DNA from: Delphinapterus leucas
Taxonomy: Eukaryota > Chordata > Mammalia > Artiodactyla > Monodontidae
Assembly (NCBI RefSeq): GCF_002288925.2
Contig: NW_022098048.1
Coordinates: 19,224,220-19,288,219 of the forward strand
Reading direction: 5' to 3'
Length of the DNA stretch: 64,000 nt
Shown here: positions 54,041 to 64,000 of the stretch, piece by piece
Numbering within the stretch: position 1 is the first letter of the stretch
Layout of the letters: each line of letters opens with the position of its first letter
Translations under genes and position numbers: made by a program
Notes under the pieces: model-generated
The model's input: the letters and a program-made list of their open reading frames with translations, nothing else
Database searches by the model: none
Told to the model about the DNA's origin: nothing

Positions 54041-54529
54041 AACTCAGAGCAGAGGACACATGGGAAAGGCCGAGGCTTAAAGCAAAAACACACATGAGTG
54101 GCTGGAAATTGTAGATTGCATGCATGCACCATATTACCCCAGCCCTAAGCAGACATGCCAGCAGCCAACGCCTCCACTCCCTACAACTGACAGCCAGAAT
54201 TTTATTCTCCAGTGAATGTGAAAGGACAAGACTTGAAGTCAGAAGCACCAAACACAGCAGAAGGTGGCAGCGAGATACAAGATTGCAAAGGGGATGGGGG
54301 AGTAGTCAGCTGAAAACTCTGTGTTCTGAAGGGCGGGACCATGAAGCCTTCACATAACTAGGTGCTTGCCTCCAGGAGAAAGTTGGAGGATTCATCTCTC
54401 GAGACATTGAATGGCTACTGCATACTGAAACTGTGTGTGTGTTTCGTGAAGGAAAGGGGTCTGCATGAATGAAAGAACCAGTTCTCTAGCAACTCACCCC
54501 AAAGTGAAGAGAGCCTTATGTCTCTATTA
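54041..54529. other. Unassigned stretch
   Basis: No repeat or gene recognised. Confidence 0.4.
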
Positions 54530-54882
54530 GTTTGCTAGGGCTGCCACAACCACATACCACAGAATGGGTGGCTTAAACAACAGAAATTAATTTTCCTGCA
54601 GTTCTAGATGGCTGAGATCAAGGCATCAGCAGGTTGGTTTCTTCTGAGATCTCTCTCTTTGTCTTCTCCCTCTGTCTTCACAAGGTCTTCCTTCAGTCTG
54701 GGTGTCCCAATCTCCTCTTAAGGATACCCAGCCATATACGATGGGGGCCCACTCATATGACCTCATTTTACCTCACTACCTCTTTGAAGACTCTATCTCC
54801 AAATGCTGTCACATTCTGAGGTCCTGGGGGTTAAGACTCCAACATACAGATTTTATGGGCACTCAATTAAGTTCACAACAGC
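54530..54882 (+). mobile_element. Old mammalian interspersed repeat, fairly complete
   Basis: TATTAGTTTGCTAGGGCTGCCACAACCACATACCACAGAATGGGTGGCTTAAACAACAG start, ACCTCATTTTACCTCACTACCTC and CACATTCTGAGGTCCTGGGGGTTAAGACTCCAACATAC, ending GTTCACAACA. Very common in mammals; class not assigned here. Confidence 0.75.
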
Positions 54883-55605
54883 TTCTAAAAGATTGTTAAT
54901 GTTTTACTTATAATCATGGCAATCAAGGATCATTAGAAATATAAAGAAAGCTCTCTAAACACACTCACTTGCTCAAAGAAAACCCAAAGAGAAATAATTT
55001 AGGTAACAGGGGAAAACTTCAAGGATACCAATTAATATCTTCAGAGAAATATGAGAAAATCTTGAATCAGGAAAACCAGAGCTGGCTATTATAAAAGAGG
55101 AGCAATCAAAAACAAAGAACTTGAAAAATTCAACTACGATAACAAAATATAAATTAACACATAATGAATAGAAAAGAAAGTCAAGGAAATCCCTCAGAAA
55201 ATTGAACCCCCCCCCAAAATATAAGAAACTGGACATTTGAAGGCAAAGATAAAGATTAAGAAGCTCAATCTAAGAGGTTTAAAATCTATTAATAAGAATT
55301 TCAGAAAGACATAGCAGAGAAAAATGCACGAGATAATCATCAAAAAAATAAGATTAAATGTTCTCAAATCTATATCTCCAGCCTATTTCTCCCCCTTGAA
55401 CTCTCCAGAAAGAGGGAAGGGAAACAAATGTTTCTCCAAAGCAGCTGCCTTCTTGGCCTAGCTTCAATAAAGGCAAGATTGTAAGAAAAGAAATTTCAAA
55501 ACTACAGAGAGTGAAGGCATGGCAGAGGGTTGGAACCGGGTGAGGGTGGAGTGAGGGGAATTCCAGTCACAAGGGGTAGTCCCTGATCTTTTTCACTTCC
55601 AAGCC
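54883..55605. other. A-rich unassigned stretch
   Basis: A-rich on the plus strand from 54930 to 55350, which may be a decayed L1 ORF1 or 5' UTR piece, but I cannot align it. A C9 run lies at 55208-55216. No gene. Confidence 0.35.
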
Positions 55606-55636
55606 CTATTCATGCTTTTTTCTTCTTTTTTTTTTT

Positions 55637-56147
55637 AATGTATCATTTAAAGCTTTTGTTTCCTTATTTGTCTTCATTTTGGATGATCTGTCCATTGGTG
55701 AATGTTCGGTGTTAAAGTCCCCTACTATGATTGTGTTACTGTCGTTTTCCCCTTTTAAGGCTGTTAGCATTTGCCTTATGTATTGAGGTGCTCCTATGTT
55801 GGGTGCATAAATATTGACAATTGCTATATTTTCTTCTTGGATTGATCCCTTGATCATTATGTAGTGTCTTCTTTGTCTCTTGTAATAGTCTTTATTTTAA
55901 AGTCTATTTTGTCTGATATGAGAATTGCTACTCCAGCTTTCTTTTGATTTCCATTTACATGGAATATCTTTTTCCATCCCCTCACTTTCAGTCTGTATGT
56001 GTCCCTAGGTCTGAAGTGGGTCTCTTGTCGGCAGCATATATACGGGTCTTGTTTTTGCATCCATTCAGCCAGTCTATGTCTTTTGGTTGGAGCATTTAAT
56101 CCATTTACATTTAAGGCAATTATTGATATGTATGTTCTTATTACCAT
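55637..56147 (-). pseudogene. L1 ORF2 fragment (endonuclease N-terminal part)
   Basis: Starts MVIRTYISIIALNVNGLNAP with the first catalytic Asn of the endonuclease (NVNGL). QETHF is present. After a frameshift near 55860 it continues to an intact IIVGDFN motif. It stops at KALNDTL, where the poly(A) begins. Neither RT nor the second half of the endonuclease is present. Confidence 0.93.
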
Positions 56148-56204
56148 TTTCTTAATTGTTTTGGGTTTGTTATTTTAAGTCTTTTCTTCTGTTTTGTTTC
56201 CTGC

Positions 56205-57091
56205 CTAGAGAAGTTCCTTTAGCATTTGTTGTAAAGCTAAAGCTGGTTTGGTGGTGCTGAATTCTCTTAGCTATTTCTTGTCTGTAAAGGTTTTAATTTC
56301 TCCGTCGAATCTGAATGAGATCCTTGCTGGGTAGAGTAATCTTGGTTGTAGGTTTTTCCCTTTCATCACTTTAAAGATGCCACTGCCTTCTGGCTTGCAG
56401 AGTTTCTGCTGAAAGATCAGCTGTTAAACTTATGGGGATTCCCTTGTATATTATTCGTTGTTTTTCCCTTGCTGCTTTTAATATTTTTTCTTCGTATTTA
56501 ATTTTTGGTAGTTTGATTAATATGTGTCTTGGCATGTTTCTCCTTGGATTTATCCTATATGGGACTCCCTGCACTTCCTGGACTTGACTATTTCCTTTCC
56601 CATATTAGGGAAGTTTTCAACTATAATCTCTTTAAATATTTTCTCAGTCCCTTTCTTTTTCTCCTCTTCTGGGACCCCTATAATTCGAATGTTGGTGTGT
56701 TTAATGTTGTCCCAGAGGTCTCTGAGACTGTCCTCAGTTCTTTTCATTCTTTTTCTTTATTCTGCTCTGCTGTAGTTATTTCCAATATTTTATCTTCCAG
56801 GTCACTTATCCGTTCTTGTGCCTCAAATATTCTGCTATTGATCCCTTCTAGAGTATTTTTAATTTCATTTATTGTGTTGTTTATCATTACTTGTTTCCTC
56901 TTTAGTTCTTCTAGGTCCTTGTTAAATGTTTCTTGCATTTTTTCTATTCTGTTTCCAAGATTTTGGATCATCTTTACTATCATTATTCTGAATTCTTTTT
57001 CAGGTAGACTGCCTATTTCCTCTTCATTTGTTAGGTCTGGTGGGTTTTTATGTTGCTCCTTCATCTGCTGTGTGTTTTTCTGTCTTCTCAT
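56205..57091 (-). pseudogene. L1 ORF1, frameshifted copy
   Basis: Starts MRRQKNTQQMKEQ and reads through LEELKRKQVMINNTINEIKNTLEGINS (the part lost in the other L1). It shifts frame near 56745 and again near 56570, has NIRIIGVPEEE, and ends at LQQMLKELL with the stop at 56207-56205. It complements the copy at 30516-31407 in showing where each has changed. Confidence 0.92.
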
Positions 57092-58805
57092 TTTGCTTAT
57101 CTTACTGTGTTTGGGGTCTCCTTTTTGCAGGCTGCAGGCTCGTAGTTCCCGTGTTTTTGGTGCCTGCCCCTAGTGGGTAAGGTTGGTTCAGTGGATTTTG
57201 TAGGCTTCCCGGTGGAGGGGACTAGTGCCTGTGTTCTGCTGGATGAGGCTGGATCTTGTCTTGCTGGTGGGCAGGTCCACATCTGGTGGTGTGTTTTGGC
57301 GTGTCTGTGGCCTTATTATGATTTTAGGCAGCCTCTCTGCTAATTGGTGGGGTTGTGTTCCTGTCTTGCTAGTTGTTTGGCATAGGGTGTCCAGCACTGT
57401 AGCTTGCCGGTTGTTGAGTGATGCTGGGTGTTGGTGTTGAGATGGAGATCTCTGGGAGATTTTCACTATTTGATATTACGTGGAGCTGGGAGGTCTTTTG
57501 TGGACCAGTGTCCTGAACTTGGCTCTCCCGCTCAGAGGCACAGCACTGACTCCTGGCTGGAGCACCAAGAGCCTTTCATCCACATGGCTCAGAATAAAAG
57601 GGAGAAGAAGTAGAAAGAAAGAAAGAAAGAAAGAGGATAAAATAAAATAAAGTAAGGTAAAGTAAAATAAAGTTATTAAAATAAAAAATAATTATTAAGA
57701 AAAAAAATTTTTAAGTAAAAACAAACAAATAAAAAACGGATGGAGAAATGGTGAAAGCAAAGCTATACAGATAAAATCTCACACAGAAGCATACACATAC
57801 ACACTCACAAAAAGAGGAAAAGGGGAAAAAATAATATATCTTGCTCTCAAAGTCCACCTCCTCAGTTTGGGATGATTTGTTGTCTATTCATGTATTCCAC
57901 CGATGCAGCATACATCAAGTTGATTGTGGAGATTTAATCCGCTTCTCCTGAGGCTGCTGGGAGAAATTTCCCTTTCTCTTCTTTGTTCGCACAGCTCCCG
58001 GGGTTCCGCTTTGGATTTGGACACGCCTCTGCGTGTAGGTCACCGGAGGGTGTTCTTCGCTCAGGCAGGACGGGGTTCAAGGAGCAGCTGATTTGGGAGC
58101 TCTGGCTCACTCAGGCCGGGGGGAGGGAGGGATACAGAGTGTGGGGCGAGCCTGTGGTGGCAGAGGCCGGCGTGACGTTGCACCAGCCTGAGGTGTGCCG
58201 TGCGTTCTCCCGCGGAAGTTGTCCCTGGATCACGGGACCCTGCAGGGGCGGGCTGCACAGGCTCCCGGGAGGGGAGGTGTGGATAGTGACCTGTGCTCGC
58301 ACACAGGCTTCTTGGTGGTGGTAGCAGCGGCCTTAGCGTCTCATGCCCGTCTCTGGGGTCTGCGCTGATAGCCGCGGCTCGCGCCAGTCTCTGGAGCTCC
58401 TTTAAGCAGCGCTCTTAATCCCCTCTCCTCGCGCACCAGGAAACAAAGAGGGAAGAAAAAGTCTCTTGCCTCTTCGGTAGGTCCAGACTTTTTCCTGGAC
58501 TCCCTCCCAGCTAGGTGTGGTGCACTAGCCCCCTTCAGGCTGTGTTCACGCCGCCAGCCCCAGTCCTCTCCCTGCACTCCGGCCGAAGCCCGAGCCTCAG
58601 CTCCCAGCCCCGCCCGCCCCGGCGGGTGAGCAGACAAGCCTCTCGGGCTGGTGAGTGCCGATCGTCACAGATCCTCTGTGCGGGCATCTCTCCGCTTTGC
58701 CCTCCGCACCCCTGTTGCTGTGCTCTCCTCCGCAGCTCCAAAGCTTCCCCCCTCCGCCACCCGGAGTCTCCGCCCGCGAATGGGCTATTCATGCTTTTTT
58801 CTTCT

Positions 58806-58984
58806 AGAATGCTTCCCTACCCCCATAACCACAATACTTCCCAGCAGAGTGAAATTCTTTCCATTTTTAACCCAGGCCTCTTGTCATCTAGGGCAGGCGT
58901 TCCCTAATACCTCCCCAGGAGGCTGGCGTCCCCTCCACACCCCCTGGGCTCCCTTAGCACCCTGTCAAAGCGTTGGGACTCTGT
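58806..58984. other. Flank of the half-L1, unassigned
   Basis: Continues the sequence left of 55605 as one uninterrupted pre-insertion locus. No gene. Confidence 0.5.
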
Positions 58985-59109
58985 CCTCAAATATCTGTCT
59001 TTCCCACTTGACTGTGAGTCCCTTGAGGTCAGGGGACATTTCTTTCCTCGTTCTGTTTCTTTCTTGTCTGAGTGCCCCTGGCCTATGTATCAAGAATGTT
59101 TATTGACTG
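58985..59109 (+). mobile_element. L2/MIR-like 3' end, left part
   Basis: CTTGACTGTGAGTCCCTTGAGGTCAGGGGACATTTCTTTCC resembles the L2 3' end block, and CAAGAATGTTTATTGACTG its AATAAATGTTT end. An L1 inserted at the end. Confidence 0.6.
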
Positions 59110-59801
59110 GAATAGAGTTGCCATATGATCCAGCAATCCCACTCCTGGGCATATACCCAGACAAAACTATAATTCGAAAAGGTACATGCATCCCTATGTT
59201 CATAACAGTACTATTTACAATAGCCAAGACATGGAAACAACCTAAAAGTCCATCAACAGTTGAATAGATAAAGATGTGGTACATATATACAATGGAATAT
59301 TAGCCATAAAAAAGAATGAAATGCCATTTGCAGCAACATGGATGCAACTAGAGATTTTTGTACTAAATGAAGTACTAAATGAAGTAAGTCAAGTAAAGAG
59401 AAATAAAATATGATATCACTTATATGTGGAATCTAAAATGTGACACAAATGAACCTATCTACGAAACAGAAACAGACTCACAGACATAGAGAACAGATTG
59501 TAGTTGCCAAGGAAGAGGTGGGGAAGGAGAGGGATGGGCTGAGAGTTTGGGGTTAGTAGACAAACTATTACATTTAGAATGGATAAACAACAAGGTCCTA
59601 CTGTATAGCACGGGAAACTATATCCCATCTCCTGGGATAAACCAAAATGGAAAAGAATATAAAAGAGAATATATATATATGTATAATTGAATCATTTTGC
59701 TGTACAGCAGAAATTAACACAGCATTATAAATCAACTATACTTCAATTTCAAAATTAAAAAGAATTTAAAAATTAAAACATTTCTTTTCAGTTTAAAAAG
59801 A
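59110..59801 (+). mobile_element. 5'-truncated L1 3' end with exact 18-bp TSD
   Basis: Sense L1: GAGTTGCCATATGATCCAGCAATCCCACTCC, TTTACAATAGCCAAGACATGG, TGGAATCTAAAATGTGACACAAATG, ending with ATACTTCAATTTC and A-rich tail. AAGAATGTTTATTGACTG at 59092-59109 and 59802-59819 is the TSD. A 12-bp tandem duplication (TACTAAATGAAG) lies at 59361-59384. Confidence 0.95.
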
Positions 59802-59819
59802 AAGAATGTTTATTGACTG

Positions 59820-59905
59820 AACAGACCCTGTCTGTTTTGTTGACTTCTGTATCCCCTGTATGCAAACCAGTGCCTGGAACACATATGAGAGTAAATACTA
59901 ACTGC
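59820..59905 (+). mobile_element. L2-like 3' end, right part
   Basis: ACTTCTGTATCCCCTGTATGCAAACCAGTGCCTGGAACACATATGAGAGTAAATAC follows the L2 'GTATCCCCAGTGCCTGGCACATAGTA' end. Its continuity with the left part is not certain, because both pieces resemble L2 ends. Confidence 0.5.
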
Positions 59906-61583
59906 TTAAATATTGAGAGATCCTGCCTTCTCTGCTTTTCTGCTGGATTTATGCCCTCTTCAGACACCAAAATACATCATGAGAGATTCTTGCACATTTC
60001 CCCTTCTCTAGTCCTAAGCTGGGATTTCACCTTAAGTGCCTCCAGCCTTCTGAGACTGTGATCAGATGAAACTCTAAGTCCCTGCCTAAGCTGTGATGCT
60101 TACAGCTTAAGGCCTAGAACCAGCTGGACAAGAAAGGGCCTTCGGGGGCTGAGGAGAGCCTTTGCACAAGGGGACCAGTCTACAGGCAGGTCCTTATGCT
60201 AACTGGGGAAGGAAGAGACAGGAGAAAGGGGCCACGTTCACAGGAGGTAGTTTTTCACTTTCCTCCAACATGTTCTAGCCTGAAAGAACCCATCTCCAAG
60301 GAGCTTGGGATGAAGGTGGAAGAGAGGGAGGGAGAGGCAACCTGGGAGCCGGGACAGTTGTCCCGTGACCCTCAGGGCATGTGCTCTGAGGGCGGGGGGC
60401 AGGGGTCGTGGGGGGGAGGTCTGTGAGGTCATGTGAACACAGAGGCACTTATCTTAGTGCCCCCCCCATTTGCCACATCTTCCTTACCACTTTCCTGGAT
60501 TTTACCATATGTTTACTTCCTTGCTATCATTTATTACTCTTTTCTATAAGTGAATCTAGTTGTGAAATTATTCCATTTCAGTCAAAATAAAATTTCAGGT
60601 AACAAACACTCATGAAAAAGCAGGATCACTATACATAAATAAATAACACAAACACACACTCAATGAAAACAAAATAATGTTGTTAAATCCTAGATAGATA
60701 ACAACTGGCTGCCAAATTTCTTTGCCTAAAGCCTGTTTTATTTGTGCTAATTTAAAGCTCAGTTAGCAAGTCTAACCAGAAGGATGGCAAGAGAACTGAC
60801 CAAGAATAAGTCTATGTGATACTGATAGTCAGTGTCATGGCCCTGAATTCATGGCCTCAAGTGCACACAGGGAGACACAACTCCCAGGCTTGTGGGTAGC
60901 CTGGTACCAGCAGCCCCTGGAGGGAAAGATGGACCTCTCCAATGCCAGGCCAGCAATTGCATTTGGAATGTTTACCTGGAGGTTCTTAGTAGCTGCTGGT
61001 GGGGCTGGGACCAGCAGAGCCTGCCAAGTGGACAGGAAGCCCGGGGGCTTTCGTGATCGCCCCCACTGCACACTTGTCTGTGGCTCCTCCTGTGGCTCCG
61101 TCTCCAGTAAACTAGACTGAGCTTCTTCTAGCTCCATGATTTCAAGGTTCCAAGAGGGCAAGGGCAAATGCAAAAGAAAAAAGGCCTCTTAAGACCAAGG
61201 CCCCAGGACTTGAAGGACACAATATCTACCACATTCTACTTGTCAAAGCACTAGGCCAGCTCAATTCAACAGGGACAGAAAATAGGTCCCAGTTCTTGAT
61301 GGGTGGAGAGGCAGCATCATGTGACAAAGACTTATTGGGGCTATTGTTTTAACAACGTGCCTTCTGTGTATCCACCTCTGTGGGCCTCCAAAGTGCTCAT
61401 ATTTCTCCAATCACACTCTGGCTTCTTTAAAATTCTTAGTACTGTTGTCTTATACAGTAAATTATGTTGGGAGCTGCTTATAGGAGCTTTGTGCTGATTT
61501 AATTGAATTTAAACTAAGCACTTGGACTTGCCGGTTTGTTATCAATAAACGGAGTGAAAGTGGGTTTTTTTGGTAGTTAGGCT
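59906..61583. other. Unassigned stretch
   Basis: No repeat recognised with confidence. Contains a G-rich run (60390-60418), a C8 run (60462-60469) and a minus-strand 112-codon frame (61173-60835) with opposite-strand overlap and no recognised domain. No gene called. Confidence 0.35.
60390..60418 (+). other. G-quadruplex motif
   Basis: Four G-runs of 3, 6, 4 and 7 separated by loops of 1, 2 and 4 bases fit the G3+N1-7 rule. It is isolated in otherwise ordinary sequence. Confidence 0.8.
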
Positions 61584-62262
61584 CTTTTTTTAATTTAATT
61601 TTTATTTTATATTGACATATAGTTGATTTACATAATGTTGTGTTGGGTTAGTTTCAGATGTACAGCTAAGTGATTCAGCTATACCTATACATATATTCTT
61701 CCTTTTTCAGATTCTTTTCTCATATAGGTTATCACAGAATATTGAGCAGAGTTCCCTGTGCTATACAGTAGGACCTTGTTGATTATCTATTTTATATATA
61801 GTGGTGTGTATATGTTAATCTCAACCTCCTAATTTATCCCTCCCCCCACTCCCCTTTGGTAGCCATCAGTTTGTTTTCTACGTCTGTGAGTCTGTTTCTG
61901 TTGTGTAAGTAAATTCATTTGTATCATTTTTTTTAGACTCTACATATAAGTGATATTACATGACATTTGTCTTTCTGTATCTGACTTACTTCACTTAGTA
62001 TGATCATTTCTAGGTCCATCCGTGCTGCTGCAAATGGCATTATTTCCTTCTTTTTTATGGCTGAGTAATATTCCACTGTATATATGTACCACTTCTTCTT
62101 TATCCATTCCTCCGCCAATGGGCATTTATGTTGCTTCCATGTTCTGGCTATTGTAAATAGTGCTGCAGTGAACATTGGGGTGCATATATCTTTTCGAATT
62201 ATGGTTTTCTCTGGGTATATGCCCAGGAGTGGGATTGCTGGATCATATGGTAGCTCTATTTT
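61584..62262 (-). mobile_element. 5'-truncated L1 3' end
   Basis: Reverse L1: T-run, ATTGACATATAGTTGATTTACATAATG, GAGTTCCCTGTGCTATACAGTAGGACCTTG, GGTCCATCCGTGCTGCTGCAAATGG, TTATGGCTGAGTAATATTCC, ending at TGGGATTGCTGGATCATATGG. No clear TSD. Confidence 0.92.
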
Positions 62263-62350
62263 GAAAGTGTTTTTAAAGGACAGCACTTTTTTCTTTTGTC
62301 ACAGCACCAAGAAATAAGTCCCCTCCAGCTTGAAGCAGTATAATGTAGCA

Positions 62351-62499
62351 CAGTGGTCCACCTGTGAACTTGTTAGAAATGCAAATTACCAGGTTCTACC
62401 CAGGCCTACTGATTCAGAATCTCTGGGTTGGGTCCCACTATTTGGGTTTAACAACCTTTTCAAGGGCCTCTACTGCATACTGAAGTTTGAAAACCACTG
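62351..62499 (+). mobile_element. MER5A-type hAT transposon
   Basis: CAGTGGTCCACCTGTGAACTTGTTAGAAATGCAAATTACCAGGTTC, GGCCTACTGATTCAGAATCTCTGGG, closing with GAAGTTTGAAAACCACTG. Complete ends. Confidence 0.9.
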
Positions 62500-62509
62500 A
62501 TATGGTGTC

Positions 62510-62740
62510 AAATGTACAACCAGATTCAAAATCCCATCTCTACTGCTTTGCAAGCTGCACAGCTCTGGGCAAATTACTTAATCTTTCTGTTCCTCAGTTT
62601 TCTTATCTGGAAAATGGTGATAAGACAGGAACCTACCCCACCGAGTTGTTGAGAGGGTAAGATGAGGTAATGATATAAAGCACTGAGAACGACGTCTGGC
62701 ATGTTCTACAGATGTGTTAGTGCTGGCAGCTACCATACTG
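62510..62740 (+). mobile_element. MIR SINE
   Basis: CACAGCTCTGGGCAAATTACTTAATCTTTCTGTTCCTCAGTTTTCTTATCTGGAAAATGGTGATAAG and the GAGTTGTTGAGAGGGTAAGATGAGGTAATG tail region. Confidence 0.9.
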
Positions 62741-63211
62741 GGCTCTGATTACTGATTGTGCCTCTGGACCATGGCCTATAGAGTAGCAAACTGGGTATGA
62801 TACAGCTAAGGGCATTTTTGACAGAAAAGAATCTTGACCAAAGGCCAGGGGACAGGGAAAGCACTGAAAATCAGGATGCTTTCAGCTGTCATTAAGTAGA
62901 ACATCATCATATCAGAACAAGGTGAGTGTTAACCTGGTTTCCCCAAATACCAGTTTTTAATCCCATCTGTAATATTAGAAGAAGGGCCAATGGTGACTAA
63001 ACCTTGGGGTTCATCTAGGAGTGAAAGCTAACAATTCTGAATTAGATATAAAAATTCTGTCACATGGATTCTGTGTTATATAATAAGATTGTAGAAGGTA
63101 CGTACCTCTCTCCACCCATGTTCTACAGACTTAGCTTGCTTTCTTTTCTCAGGTTTGTACTCAAAGTCCAATTCTCTGTCAGCGCTTCCTGGGCAACCTC
63201 TTTAAAATTGA
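62741..63211. other. Unassigned stretch
   Basis: No gene or clear repeat recognised. Confidence 0.4.
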
Positions 63212-63508
63212 CATGCACACACATCCACACAAATACACACACATGCACATACATACACACACACAGTACATATACACACATACACATGCACTTACACACA
63301 TACACACGCCCGTACACAACATACATGTACAGACATACAAAACCACACATACACATATGTACATACAAACACGTACATGTACATATACATACATACACAC
63401 ATGCATACACTATACGCATACACACATACACACTTATACACACATAGAGACATACATACATGCATATACACACATAGAGACATACATACACGCATATACA
63501 CACATACA
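63212..63508 (+). repeat. CA-rich compound microsatellite
   Basis: About 300 bp of interrupted (CA)n and (CATA)n. It includes two 30-bp units at 63441-63470 and 63471-63500 (CACATAGAGACATACATACA start) that differ at one base. Long open frames on both strands here (for example 63123-63509) are simple-repeat artefacts rich in His/Thr or Cys/Val/Tyr. Confidence 0.95.
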
Positions 63509-63554
63509 CATAAAGGCTTCCTATCCCTCTCTTCTCTATGTTATTTTTTACGCT

Positions 63555-63670
63555 TAAGAATTATCTCATGCTAACTAGAATTATCGTGGTGATCTTTTTG
63601 AAATGTGTAGAAATATCGAATAACTATGCTGTATAACAGGAGCTAACATAGTGTTGTAGGTCAATTATGC
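63555..63670 (+). mobile_element. L1M 3' end
   Basis: CTAACTAGAATTATCGTGGTGATCTTTTTGAAATGTGTAGAAATATCGAATAAC and TTGTAGGTCAATTATGCTTCAAATAG are the terminal part of an L1MA/MB-type 3' UTR. Confidence 0.8.
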
Positions 63671-64000
63671 TTCAAATAGAAACAAACAAACTCATAGAAA
63701 AAGAGATCAGACTTGTTACCATAGGTGTGGGCTGAGGGAGGGGGATCAGGATGAAGGCTGTCAAAAGGTACAAACTTCCAGCTATAAGATAAATAAGTCC
63801 TAGGAATGTAATGTACCACATGATGAATATGATTAACACTGCAGTACGTTATATATGAAAGTTAAGAGAGTAAATCCTAAGAGTTCTCATCACAAGGAAA
63901 AATATTTTTTCTACTTCTTTTATATTGTATCTATACAAGATGATGGATGTTCACTAAACTTACTGTGGTCATTTCATGATGTATGTACACCTTAAACTTA
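63671..64000 (+). mobile_element. L1M 3' UTR, running off the window
   Basis: AAAGGTACAAACTTCCAGCTATAAGATAAATAAGTCC, GTTAAGAGAGTAAATCCTAAGAGTTCTCATCACAAGGAAAAA and GGATGTTCACTAAACTTACTGTGGTC follow the L1MA/MB 3' UTR in sense. This part normally precedes the text at 63555-63670, so two L1M ends lie head-to-tail. Confidence 0.85.

Larger units (their letters stand above)
55627..58784 (-). mobile_element. 3'-truncated (half) L1 with poly(A) and exact 21-bp TSD
   Basis: The minus strand carries L1 5' UTR (58784 to 57092), ORF1 (57091-56205) and the first part of ORF2 (56147 to about 55637), then a poly(A) tract seen as T11 at 55626-55636. The rest of ORF2 and the 3' UTR are absent. The 21-bp direct repeat 55606-55626 = 58785-58805 (starting CTATTCATGC) is exact. 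The insertion is therefore complete and not a later deletion. The hexamer AATAAG lies on the minus strand at 55668-55663, about 27 nt before the tail, fitting cleavage within ORF2. The 5' end lacks about 265 bp of the leader found in the complete L1. Confidence 0.93.

Noticed and set aside
56529..57173. 214-codon plus-strand open frame
   Set aside because: It is the antisense of L1 ORF1; the minus strand encodes the recognised ORF1 protein pieces.
60835..61173. 112-codon minus-strand frame with an internal CAG|GTAAAC donor-like site
   Set aside because: An 89-codon frame overlaps on the other strand, no domain is recognisable and no exon chain is visible. Kept only as unassigned.
63123..63557. 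Cys/Val/Tyr- and His/Thr-rich proteins on both strands
   Set aside because: Artefact of the CA-rich microsatellite, which has few stop codons in any frame.
1..64000. Endogenous retrovirus or exogenous viral genes
   Set aside because: No gag/pol/env-like frames, no primer-binding site and no paired LTRs were seen. All RT sequence is L1 type (FADD motif in an L1 context).

Overview
This window is mammalian nuclear DNA, almost certainly from a cetacean. The key evidence is a family of about 200-bp, tRNA-derived SINEs of the CHR (cetacean-hippo-ruminant) type. They open with GGGCTTCCCTGGTGG and carry a pol III B-box-like GGTTCGTGCCC. Several copies are very similar to one another and keep A-tails and target-site duplications (TSDs), so they were active recently. 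Artiodactyl/cetacean-type L1 elements and older mammalian repeats (MIR, L2, MER5, hAT, Tigger, L1M) fill much of the rest. I found no convincing functional protein-coding gene, no RNA gene and no CpG-island promoter outside L1. This looks like an intergenic or deep intronic, repeat-rich, AT-rich region.

Layout. 0-10 kb holds old L1 fragments, one 5'-truncated L1 with an 11-bp TSD, an L2, a young SINE, a perfect 21-bp hairpin and a three-layer nest of repeats. 10-20 kb holds MER5 relics, a twin-primed (inverted) L1, young and old SINEs, and a MIR split by an L1 tail. 20-26 kb holds a GAAA microsatellite, an exact 110-bp tandem duplication, several L1 3' ends and a decayed processed pseudogene of ATP5F1A (mitochondrial ATP synthase alpha subunit). 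26.3-33.4 kb is one near full-length L1 on the minus strand: about 2 kb of 5' UTR, ORF1, ORF2 and 3' UTR, with both ORFs broken. 33-55 kb mixes MIR, MER5, hAT and Tigger1 relics, five SINEs and further L1s, including a second inverted L1. 55.6-58.8 kb is a minus-strand L1 that has the 5' UTR, ORF1 and the start of ORF2, then a poly(A) tract and an exact 21-bp TSD. It lacks the 3' half and reads as retrotransposition of a prematurely polyadenylated L1 transcript. 59-64 kb holds L1 3' ends, MER5/MIR relics and a CA-rich simple repeat.

Interactions. L1 supplies the reverse transcriptase and endonuclease that mobilised the SINEs, the ATP5F1A retrocopy and the truncated L1. Most insertions retain T/A-rich TSDs. 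Many long open frames in the window are shadows of L1 or SINE sequence. A few short open frames in non-repeat DNA are listed as low-confidence candidates only.
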